Shown one piece after another: positions 1-5,577 of a DNA stretch of 7,703 nt. The notes under the pieces were generated by a model. That model was not told the DNA's origin. It made no database searches and was given only the letters and a program-made list of their open reading frames with translations. The DNA is from Methanomassiliicoccales archaeon. Lineage in GTDB: Archaea > Thermoplasmatota > Thermoplasmata > Methanomassiliicoccales > JACIVX01. Position 1 is the stretch's first letter. Every line of letters starts with the position of its first letter. The position numbers and the translations under genes are program-made. The stretch spans positions 1-7,703 of the forward strand of contig JANHAK010000049.1 in NCBI GenBank assembly GCA_024464195.1. The letters are read 5' to 3'.

Positions 1-488
1 GTGAAATCATCATTTTTCTCAACAGCCTCCATGAGCGATGCAACTGGTATTTCAGTTGAGTCGCCACGCAGGACGAGGTCGACCTGAGGATAATTGATCA
101 GCTCTCTGTGAAAATAGGTTGACGATAATCCACCAAAAAGGATCTTAGAATCTGGATGATATTTCTTGATGAGTCTCGCGACTTCCAGAGAGCCGTGTGC
201 ATGTGGTAGCCAGTGAAGATCTATACCGTAAACATTCGATGACAAATTCTTGATGAACGACTCAACATCAAAATTTCTATCGCTAAGCATCAAAGAAGCA
301 AGATTGACGATCCTTACCCTGTATCCCTCCCGATGCAGGTGTGCGGCAATTGTAACAAATCCAAATGGGTACATTTCGAAAACCGGTGTTGATGGAATAA
401 GATCACTGATCGGGCCATAGAAGATCGTCTCCTTCCTAAAGTCATAAACGCTTGGCGCATGAATGAGAATTAGATCCTCTTTCGCCAG
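1..488 (-). CDS. B12-binding radical SAM protein, Ta0216-like (N-terminal part)
   Basis: A 162-residue open frame runs off the left edge, so the C-terminus is missing. It opens with LILIHAPSVYDF (residues 6-17) and continues with STPVFEMYP (33-41), GIDLHWLPHAHG (88-99), a GG-S loop (FGGLSSTYF, 118-126) and VDLVLRGDSTE (136-146). This is the N-terminal cobalamin-binding Rossmann-type domain of a radical SAM subfamily I know as Ta0216-like. The CxxxCxxC cluster motif would lie beyond the edge and cannot be checked. The canonical DxHxxG cobalamin motif is replaced by the DLHWLPHAHG stretch, so corrinoid binding is inferred. The substrate is unknown. No ATG, GTG or TTG lies in frame between the upstream in-frame stop and the conserved start region. 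A CTG at 488-486 has GGAGGG six bases upstream and gives a normal-length N-terminus. It follows uppS by 54 bases and is probably co-transcribed with it. Confidence 0.8.
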   Translation of the reverse strand, partial: MAKEDLILIHAPSVYDFRKETIFYGPISDLIPSTPVFEMYPFGFVTIAAHLHREGYRVRIVNLASLMLSDRNFDVESFIKNLSSNVYGIDLHWLPHAHGSLEVARLIKKYHPDSKILFGGLSSTYFHRELINYPQVDLVLRGDSTEIPVASLMEAVEKNDDF

Positions 489-494
489 ATAATG

Positions 495-502
495 CCCTCC
501 TC
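495..502 (-). promoter_or_regulatory. Strong ribosome binding site before a CTG start
   Basis: On the minus strand this reads GAGGAGGG, close to the perfect archaeal Shine-Dalgarno sequence. It is followed by the six bases CATTAT and then CTG GCG AAA. The spacing is ideal for initiation at the CTG and is the main argument for choosing position 488 as the start of the radical SAM gene. Confidence 0.6.
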
Positions 503-542
503 TTAGTCGCTCGCCTGAGTGAGGAAGGAATACATAAAATCT

Positions 543-1331
543 TCACTTACCAAACCGTCTCTGTCTCAGCTGATAAGACCTGATCGCTCTCAAGAAATCG
601 ATTTTTCTGAATCCTGGCCAGTACACATCTGTGAAATAAAGTTCAGAATAAGCGAGTTGCCAGAGCAAAAAATTTGAGACTCTTTCCTCACCGGATGTGC
701 GCAATATGAGATCGGGATCCGGAAAATCGGCCGTGTAGAGGAAATTTGAAAAGATCTTTTCATTGATTTCTTCCACGCTCAACTCTCCTCGTTTGACTTT
801 TTCGGCAATCTGCTTGATTGCCTGTATGATCTCCTGCCTGCTACCGTAAGCGACGGCAATATTGTAGAAATATTGATCATAATCAGCAGTGCGCTGTTCT
901 GCGTATTCGATTGCCTTTCTTACCCGCTCGGGAAGAAGCTCACGCTGTCCAAGAACTCTGACTCTAATCTTGTGTTTGTGAATTCTTTCATCATCGCCAA
1001 GCTTGAGAAAGTTTTCTTCAAAAAGATTCATGAGGTAATCCACTTCGTCCTTATCCCTCTGCAAGTTCTCAGTGGAAAAGGCATAAACGGTGAGGATCTT
1101 GATGCCGAGTTCAAGGCACCACTCCATTACTTCTTCCAGCTTGTCTTTTCCTTTAATATGACCCTCGTTTGGATGGAGACCAAATTCCCTCGCGAATCGT
1201 CTGTTACCATCCATGATGATCGCGACGTGGCGAGGAATCTCGTGCTCAAGCACTTCTTTTAGCAATTTCCTTTCGTAAGCCTGATACGCCGTATTAGAAA
1301 TGAGTTTAGATATTTCTTCTTTGATTGCCAT
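543..1331 (-). CDS. uppS: Cis-prenyltransferase (undecaprenyl-type diphosphate synthase)
   Basis: This 262-residue protein is a soluble or membrane-associated cis-prenyltransferase. It adds isopentenyl diphosphate units in cis to an allylic primer (geranylgeranyl diphosphate in archaea) to build the dolichol-type lipid carrier used for glycosylation and cell-surface glycans. All family blocks are present: HVAIIMDGNRRFA (35-47) with the catalytic aspartate D41, GHIKG (57-61), YAFSTEN (83-89), and the C-terminal block DPDLILRTSGEERVSNFLLW (205-224), followed by YSELYF and YWPGF near 228-241. The SGEER form in place of bacterial SGExRxSN variants is typical of archaea. Length is normal. The ATG at 1331 gives about ten residues before the conserved TAYQAYERKLL helix. 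No well-spaced Shine-Dalgarno is seen, only GGGGG one base before the ATG. A TATA-like box lies in the 77-base gap upstream, so it may be transcribed apart from marker 11. Confidence 0.95.
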   Translation of the reverse strand: MAIKEEISKLISNTAYQAYERKLLKEVLEHEIPRHVAIIMDGNRRFAREFGLHPNEGHIKGKDKLEEVMEWCLELGIKILTVYAFSTENLQRDKDEVDYLMNLFEENFLKLGDDERIHKHKIRVRVLGQRELLPERVRKAIEYAEQRTADYDQYFYNIAVAYGSRQEIIQAIKQIAEKVKRGELSVEEINEKIFSNFLYTADFPDPDLILRTSGEERVSNFLLWQLAYSELYFTDVYWPGFRKIDFLRAIRSYQLRQRRFGK

Positions 1332-1332
1332 G

Positions 1333-1343
1333 CCCCCTGGGGG
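1333..1343. repeat. Perfect C5-T-G5 palindrome before uppS
   Basis: The 11-bp palindrome CCCCCTGGGGG ends one base upstream of the uppS start codon. Its one-base spacer is too small for an RNA hairpin loop, so if it matters it would act as a DNA site or by blocking the start region through other pairing. In a window of moderate GC it stands out, but chance cannot be excluded. Confidence 0.4.
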
Positions 1344-1362
1344 ATCATTTTCTATAGGGACG

Positions 1363-1402
1363 CTTTTTAATTATTCTGATTAAATTGGCAGGATATTTAA
1401 AT
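1363..1402 (-). promoter_or_regulatory. Probable promoter region of uppS
   Basis: The gap between marker 11 and uppS holds two TATA-like elements on the minus strand. ATTTAAAT at 1402-1395 would start transcription about 40 bases before the ATG. AATTAAAAAG at 1372-1363 would give a very short leader of about ten bases. I cannot choose between them from sequence alone. Confidence 0.45.
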
Positions 1403-1408
1403 TATTTC

Positions 1409-2371
1409 TCAATCGTGTTTCCTCTCAAAGTCCTCTGGCAATGACGAGGCAATAATACCGAGATCGAAACAACCGATGCCGGCCACAGCTCCAATCGATC
1501 CACGCTTTCCGGTGATCTCAATGAGACGGACGCCATTTTTCGCCGCAACCTCCCTCGCGTCGTCGACTGTCAGAATGCGCTTTTTCGCCTCAAGCCCATA
1601 TCTCACAAGCTCGTCTGAAATTTTCAATCCACGAAAAACAGCGAGAGTGGTATTCTTTGAATAAGTATTCTCCTTGACATAATTGATAACGTAATCAGTT
1701 AATCGATCTGCATTTTTTTCTTCGACGGCAAAAGAAACGCCGACGGAAACGCAGTTCGTTGTCTTATCAGGCACACTCGGATTCAGCTGAATGATTTTGT
1801 GCTCGAGGAAATGACCAATCGGAGAGGAATTCGCCATCTTCAGCATCATCGCCCAGGATGCCCCTTTTTCCTTCGTATCAGTGTCATCGACGGCAAAGAT
1901 CATCCGGATCATCTTTGGTGTAGTGATCGTAACTTCAATCCTATGCGCTCCACCAATCTTTATGTCATCAGGGTATTCCGTTTCGATTGTTCCAGACGCC
2001 TGTGGAAGACACGCTCCAACGCCTATACTCGCTCCTGCGAGCCCAACCCACGTCGTTCTCACTTTATCTCCTTCGACTTTGAGCGCCTTGAGCCCCTGTC
2101 CCCCCAGATCTTTTGATGCCGGTCCGAACTTTACCTCACGCTCTCCAATAATTGCATCCATAATAAGGGTCGTACCTTCAACTCGGACATCCGTGATCAC
2201 CCCACCAGCTCTTTTCCTGTTGACAGCATCCCATTCGACTGGGCCTTTAGCGATGCACTCGTCAATGATCCTCGCAATACCGTTTTCTTCATCAACAATT
2301 GTGATAAACTTCTTACAAAATAGGTTCCCAAAACGCTCTCTAACTTCTTCTGGCTTTAGCACCTTTGACAT
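1409..2371 (-). CDS. Methanogenesis marker protein 11 (TiaS-like)
   Basis: I recognise this 320-residue protein as the methanogenesis marker 11 family, conserved in methanogens and of unproven function. Counting from the alternative TTG at 2374 (one codon earlier), the core motifs are TTWVGLAGASIGVGA (107-121), FAVDDTDTKEKGASW (160-174), IIQLNPSVPDKTTNCVSVGV (194-213) and ITGKRGSIGAVAGIG (287-301). These three last blocks parallel the order in TiaS, the tRNA-Ile2 agmatinylcytidine synthetase (DDTDS kinase-like motif, LNPN-P-KT, GxRGxIGALAAIG). A shared ATP-using fold is therefore likely, but the TiaS zinc and tRNA-binding C-terminal modules are absent, so it is not TiaS. I prefer the ATG at 2371, eight bases after GGGGG; TTG at 2374 is possible. 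It lies 24-27 bases after the DUF2797 gene, so the two probably form one transcript. Confidence 0.85.
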   Translation of the reverse strand: MSKVLKPEEVRERFGNLFCKKFITIVDEENGIARIIDECIAKGPVEWDAVNRKRAGGVITDVRVEGTTLIMDAIIGEREVKFGPASKDLGGQGLKALKVEGDKVRTTWVGLAGASIGVGACLPQASGTIETEYPDDIKIGGAHRIEVTITTPKMIRMIFAVDDTDTKEKGASWAMMLKMANSSPIGHFLEHKIIQLNPSVPDKTTNCVSVGVSFAVEEKNADRLTDYVINYVKENTYSKNTTLAVFRGLKISDELVRYGLEAKKRILTVDDAREVAAKNGVRLIEITGKRGSIGAVAGIGCFDLGIIASSLPEDFERKHD

Positions 2372-2398
2372 CAACGGCGCCCCCAGCTTTCCGTCGAA

Positions 2399-3298
2399 TT
2401 AAATTGGTACATCCTCATTCCGATAGTTATCCCTTTCGTGAAGTTCACTGATATATCGGCAAGGCAGATCTGAGAGATCTAAGACCCTATACTGGTTAGT
2501 TATTTCATCCTGGTACAGCAGAAACCGTCCCTTGACACCGAGAACTTTACCCGTGTGAATCCCCGATGGTAGATTTGGTTCAAGAGGCGAATCGAGATAA
2601 TGATCAATTGGATAACGATCGAGGAAAAGAATTTCGCTATCGATTACTTGTAACTCCTTGGAAAGTCGGTCTCTGACGGAAATCAGCAATTCTTCAATCT
2701 CAGCTCTAGGCGGAGGTCTCATAAAACATTTTGAACTCGCTTCGGATCCTATCAATTGTGGTAAGTGGAGAATCTTTCCAATTCTCTTTTCAAAATTACG
2801 CGCCTCCAGACGACCATCGCACTTTACGAGTTGCAAAATGGCATCAGCGCCCTGTTCTATTCCACGAGTCCTCAACCTCGACTCACCAGTCATTCCTATC
2901 TTGACTGTATCGCGGATAACTGCAGCGTATACAACATGATGTTTGCTGCAAAAATCGCATGAACAGAGTTCTCCATTGCATTTCGGCTCGAAAATGCACT
3001 CCTGATGAGGAATCCAAGATGAAGCGCAATAAGAGCATTGACTAAAACGTGTGACACGCGCAGAAATGGGGCAGGGAACATACTCCGACCCCCTAAAGTG
3101 ACCGACGCAATATTTTTCGTGGCTCGAGGAGAAGGCAAGTTCTTTGAGTTCAATTTCTTTTACTTTCTTTTCCCCAATGTCGTAAAGATGGAGACGAGGA
3201 ACGAAATCATCCCAGTAAAAAGATAACACGTGATAAGTGCGAAAAGAGTCGTAAGATCGAGAGAGAAGTTTATCTGCCCTGATGAACATCAATAGCAT
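2399..3298 (-). CDS. DUF2797 family cysteine-rich protein
   Basis: This 299-residue protein matches my knowledge of the DUF2797 family, whose function is not established. A cysteine-rich segment spans residues 64-117 (C64, C76, C88-x2-C91, C101, C107, C112, C114, C117), including IPHQECIFEPKC (96-107), and probably binds one or more zinc ions. It is followed directly by HVVYAAVIRDTVKIGMTGES (121-140) and RGIEQGADAI (145-154). The VVY...VKIGMT pair of strands and the conserved arginine/glutamate helix resemble the GIY-YIG nuclease core, but I do not see a full catalytic set and do not claim nuclease activity. The N-terminal ~60 and C-terminal ~80 residues look like small beta domains. The ATG at 3298 has no Shine-Dalgarno but a TATA-like box sits about 27 bases upstream, which fits a leaderless mRNA starting at the ATG. 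A second ATG lies three codons in. Confidence 0.8.
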   Translation of the reverse strand: MLLMFIRADKLLSRSYDSFRTYHVLSFYWDDFVPRLHLYDIGEKKVKEIELKELAFSSSHEKYCVGHFRGSEYVPCPISARVTRFSQCSYCASSWIPHQECIFEPKCNGELCSCDFCSKHHVVYAAVIRDTVKIGMTGESRLRTRGIEQGADAILQLVKCDGRLEARNFEKRIGKILHLPQLIGSEASSKCFMRPPPRAEIEELLISVRDRLSKELQVIDSEILFLDRYPIDHYLDSPLEPNLPSGIHTGKVLGVKGRFLLYQDEITNQYRVLDLSDLPCRYISELHERDNYRNEDVPI

Positions 3299-3320
3299 AT
3301 TACTAACTGAAGAGCTAATT

Positions 3321-3328
3321 GTATTTAT
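3321..3328 (-). promoter_or_regulatory. TATA-like box of the DUF2797 gene
   Basis: The minus strand reads ATAAATAC, centred about 27 bases before the ATG at 3298, the usual TATA-to-start distance in archaea. Together with the lack of any Shine-Dalgarno sequence, this predicts a leaderless transcript for DUF2797 and marker 11, independent of kptA. Confidence 0.55.
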
Positions 3329-3362
3329 CGAAAATTTGCAAGTAAGGGTCAGTTGAATTCGA

Positions 3363-4016
3363 TTATTCTTTCACTTCTTCCGTTGCCTGAGCACGCTTCA
3401 AGTAGCAGGCTGGTACCTCTTCCACCAAGAAAACCGTTTTCCCCGCTCTCTGTATTGTGATCCCATCCTCAACCGCTTTTTTCGCATCAACTTCGAGAAT
3501 CACAGGCGATTCCGTTCTCACGGAGCCAGCAACAACTGCGTCCTTGTATGTTTTTGACAAATGAACAAGTTTTCGATCCGAGGGCTTCAGCCCTGTCTCC
3601 AAAATTATGTCAGCCTCTTCTGGTGTCGTCGGATAATAGAGTTTGTCAGGCGTATTATCCGTTGGTAGTTTCAAATCGAGCTCAATCGTATGACCGTATG
3701 TTGCCCGGATCATGTCATTGCTGACCTCGTAACGCCCCTTTGGATCTGTTTCGATGATCGCAATAATGTGATACGGGCGAACCCAGTGATATCTTCGTTG
3801 ATGCGTCCTCAACGCGTTGACAAAATCCTTGAGGCTAACAAATCCTTGAGAGTCCATTTTGAGCCCAAACTTTTCCGGAAAATGACGAAGAACGCCTGCC
3901 ATCGTTCTTCCGATTTGATCCAATTCCTTTTCATTCATCAGGAATCGACCCTTATCACCACAAATTGGGCAGGCTTCGCCCCTAAAGTAACCGTGAGACT
4001 TGCATTCCCTTAGCAT
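3363..4016 (-). CDS. kptA: RNA 2'-phosphotransferase, Tpt1/KptA family
   Basis: This 217-residue protein belongs to the Tpt1/KptA family, which moves an internal RNA 2'-phosphate to NAD+, giving ADP-ribose 1'',2''-cyclic phosphate and nicotinamide. Family blocks are VLRHFPEKFGLKMDSQGFVS (42-61), IIETDPKGRYEV (87-98), IRATYGHTIELD (103-114), LYYPTT (126-131), GLKPSDRKLVHLS (142-154) and an arginine at 167 in the GSVRTESPVILEVDA stretch. LRH (43-45) and YGH (107-109) carry expected active-site arginine and histidines. The N-terminus adds a short zinc-binding module, C5-x2-H8 and C16-x2-C19, common in archaeal members. In fungi the enzyme finishes tRNA splicing; archaeal ligation makes no such 2'-phosphate, so the natural substrate here is unclear. 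The ATG at 4016 has no Shine-Dalgarno and a TATA-like box 29 bases upstream, suggesting leaderless expression as a single gene. Confidence 0.93.
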   Translation of the reverse strand: MLRECKSHGYFRGEACPICGDKGRFLMNEKELDQIGRTMAGVLRHFPEKFGLKMDSQGFVSLKDFVNALRTHQRRYHWVRPYHIIAIIETDPKGRYEVSNDMIRATYGHTIELDLKLPTDNTPDKLYYPTTPEEADIILETGLKPSDRKLVHLSKTYKDAVVAGSVRTESPVILEVDAKKAVEDGITIQRAGKTVFLVEEVPACYLKRAQATEEVKE

Positions 4017-4018
4017 TT

Positions 4019-4033
4019 CGGATGATGAATCCG
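4019..4033. repeat. 15-bp inverted repeat at the kptA start
   Basis: CGGAT-gatga-ATCCG has perfect five-base arms and lies two bases before the kptA ATG, where the predicted transcription start falls. It could be a repressor site or a chance match. Confidence 0.35.
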
Positions 4034-4041
4034 ATATGATC

Positions 4042-4056
4042 GTTTAAGTTTTTTCC
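4042..4056 (-). promoter_or_regulatory. Promoter of kptA (BRE plus TATA-like box)
   Basis: On the minus strand a purine-rich stretch GGAAAAA (4056-4050) precedes ACTTAAAC (4049-4042). This looks like an archaeal BRE/TATA pair centred about 29 bases before the ATG at 4016 and predicts a leaderless or nearly leaderless kptA mRNA. Confidence 0.6.
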
Positions 4057-4058
4057 TT

Positions 4059-4073
4059 AGAAAGAAAACACAA
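4059..4073 (-). terminator. Possible T-rich terminator after the channel operon
   Basis: About 45-60 bases after the stop of the OB-like gene, the minus strand reads GTGTTTTCTTTCT. Archaeal termination commonly occurs at T-rich tracts without a strong hairpin. It sits just upstream of the kptA promoter, where a terminator would be expected. The tract is interrupted by cytosines, so the call is weak. Confidence 0.35.
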
Positions 4074-4117
4074 TGTCAATTTATGCCAGAGATATGAGGC
4101 AATTCGCAACAGTGTCA

Positions 4118-4594
4118 TCAATTGATCTTCTCGATTTCAAAAACAGTAATCGTGATTTCACCAGGTTTTATCAAACTTCTTGAAACTGTGCCAAGAATTC
4201 TGACGCGATCCCCAATTTTAATTTCATCGAGGGGGGAGAAAAGAGCGATTGCAGTTACACTGCTGCCGCCTTCCGAAACCAAATATCTTGGTCTCGAAAG
4301 CCAGAGTAAACTTCGACGCTCGATCGACCCTTCAATAATGATTACCGCTCCAACGTCTGACAAAGAGAGATCGCGAATTTTCTTCTTAATTGCCTTTCCT
4401 CGATATTCTTCTGCCAGTTTTTGGAACGCAGAGCGATTCATCTTTCCCATCATCAGGGGAATCAGGTAAAGAATGATGACCATGAAAAGACCGAGAAAAA
4501 GAAGTGTCAGATCCTGGGTCACAATGAAGACCCAGAGGACCAGTGCCGCCCAAAAGGCGACAACAATGATTGCCAACTTCGATACTTTTGCCAT
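4118..4594 (-). CDS. Two-helix membrane protein with C-terminal OB-like domain
   Basis: I do not recognise this 158-residue protein as a named family. Two hydrophobic segments are clear at about 8-26 and 30-49, joined by a very short turn (TQDL), so they form a hairpin anchor. A basic helical linker (51-75) follows. Residues 76-158 look like a small beta barrel: DVGAVIIIEGSIE (80-92), a variable loop, TAIALFSPLDEIKIGDRVRI (114-133), LGTVSR (134-139) and EITITVFEIEKI (146-157). The IKIGDRVRILGTV pattern is typical of OB-fold proteins, including membrane-associated NfeD-like and bacterial OB families. Its ATG directly follows the TAA of the channel gene (TAAATG), with GAGG eleven bases upstream inside that gene, so translation is almost certainly coupled. 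A role in channel assembly or regulation is inference. Confidence 0.75.
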   Translation of the reverse strand: MAKVSKLAIIVVAFWAALVLWVFIVTQDLTLLFLGLFMVIILYLIPLMMGKMNRSAFQKLAEEYRGKAIKKKIRDLSLSDVGAVIIIEGSIERRSLLWLSRPRYLVSEGGSSVTAIALFSPLDEIKIGDRVRILGTVSRSLIKPGEITITVFEIEKIN

Positions 4595-5551
4595 TTATTT
4601 CATTTCCTCTTTCCTCGCTTGAGCGCCTGGAACGTCGGATGCGCAGACCGTTGGCAGTTCACTTCGGAAGGCATAGAAATACACGACGCCGACGAACAGG
4701 AACCCCCCGATGATGTTACCGATCGTCGCCGGTATCAAATTCCAGATAAGGAAATCGCTGACCGTAATTCCACCGTAATGCGCCAGCAATGTATTCGCGG
4801 GCAGCGAATACTCGGGATGCATCGCAAGTGCCATCATACCAGCAGGAATGAAATACATGTTAGCAACACAGTGCTCAAATCCACTCGCAACGAAAGCCAT
4901 GATCGGGAACCATATCCCGAAGAACTTACCAATCATTTCCTTCGATGATAAAGCGAGCAGAATTGCAACATTGACGAGGAGATTGCAGGCCACCGCATTC
5001 ATGAACACCGATGTCATTCCCATTAATCCGCCAGCAGCCTTGTATGTGAGCGTTTTTGCCGCAGCGATGTTGATCGCGTTTACGCCAAACGCATTGAGGT
5101 AGAAGCCACTGTCGGAAACTGCGTTACCGGAAACGGCAGAGATGTCACCAGTTTGGAACGGCCCCACTGCCATAAGGAATGCCCAAAACAGCGATCCAAT
5201 GAAGTTGCCTATATAAACGAAAGTCCATACATAAAAAACCCGCTTCCATGTGACGAGTTTCATCATCGCTGCCATTGGTACGAGCATGGCATCACCCGTG
5301 AAGAGTTCCATACCCGTCAATACAATGGCAATGAGACCTACAGGGAAAACAGCACCAGCGACGAGTTTTCCGATTCCCGCACCAAGATAATTCGCAACGC
5401 CGGTTGAGCAAACAGTAGCGAGAGCGGCACCAACGGCGATATAAAGACCGGCCATAAACCCGCGAAGAAGCAAATTGCCGGACGAAAGCTTAGATTTGTA
5501 GACGCCAGCTTTACCTGCTAGATCTACAATATCACATGGTCTATTTGTCGT
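4595..5551 (-). CDS. Formate/nitrite transporter (FNT) family channel, FdhC/FocA-like
   Basis: This is a six-helix pentameric-type channel of the FNT family, which passes formate, nitrite or similar small anions through the membrane. Counted from the proposed start, features include DIVDLAGKAG (7-16), LLLRGFMAGLYIAVGAALA (27-45), GMELFTGDAML (80-90) and VASGFEHCVANMYFIPAG (221-238), which carries the central pore histidine H227. Loss of the TTG-to-5' region would remove the conserved amphipathic N-terminal helix, so the obvious TTG at 5473 is unlikely as the start. The frame stays open upstream and the best site is ACG at 5551, six bases after GGAGGGGG, giving 318 residues. It lies 26 bases after folD and directly before the OB-like gene. 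Linkage to folD and fhs argues for formate as the substrate; nitrite cannot be ruled out. Confidence 0.88.
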   Translation of the reverse strand, partial: TTNRPCDIVDLAGKAGVYKSKLSSGNLLLRGFMAGLYIAVGAALATVCSTGVANYLGAGIGKLVAGAVFPVGLIAIVLTGMELFTGDAMLVPMAAMMKLVTWKRVFYVWTFVYIGNFIGSLFWAFLMAVGPFQTGDISAVSGNAVSDSGFYLNAFGVNAINIAAAKTLTYKAAGGLMGMTSVFMNAVACNLLVNVAILLALSSKEMIGKFFGIWFPIMAFVASGFEHCVANMYFIPAGMMALAMHPEYSLPANTLLAHYGGITVSDFLIWNLIPATIGNIIGGFLFVGVVYFYAFRSELPTVCASDVPGAQARKEEMK

Positions 5552-5557
5552 CGATAT

Positions 5558-5565
5558 CCCCCTCC
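5558..5565 (-). promoter_or_regulatory. Strong ribosome binding site before an ACG codon
   Basis: The minus strand reads GGAGGGGG, followed by ATATCG and then ACG ACA AAT in the frame of the channel protein. It is in the short gap after folD and has no other well-placed start codon to serve. It supports initiation at 5551 or a very near neighbour such as ATA at 5557. Confidence 0.55.
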
Positions 5566-5577
5566 AGACCGACTTAC

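Noticed and set aside
1409..2371. Calling this gene tiaS
   Set aside because: Only the catalytic-domain motif order is TiaS-like. The protein is shorter, lacks visible zinc-ribbon cysteines, and matches the marker 11 family better.
1881..2402. A 173-codon plus-strand open frame
   Set aside because: It lies antisense to marker 11, whose family motifs are unmistakable. Its translation is rich in Ser, Pro and Thr with no family resemblance, as expected of a shadow frame.
4056..4073. Intrinsic hairpin terminator from the T-rich and A-rich stretches
   Set aside because: The arms pair imperfectly and nearly all pairs are A-T, so a stable hairpin is unlikely. A simple T-tract terminator is kept at low confidence.
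4421..4948. A 175-codon plus-strand open frame spanning the channel/OB junction
   Set aside because: It crosses two well-supported minus-strand genes, and its highly charged translation lacks any domain or ribosome binding site.
4595..5473. TTG at 5473 as the start of the formate channel
   Set aside because: It would remove the conserved N-terminal FNT helix, has no ribosome binding site, and the frame continues upstream with family-like sequence to a strong GGAGGGGG.
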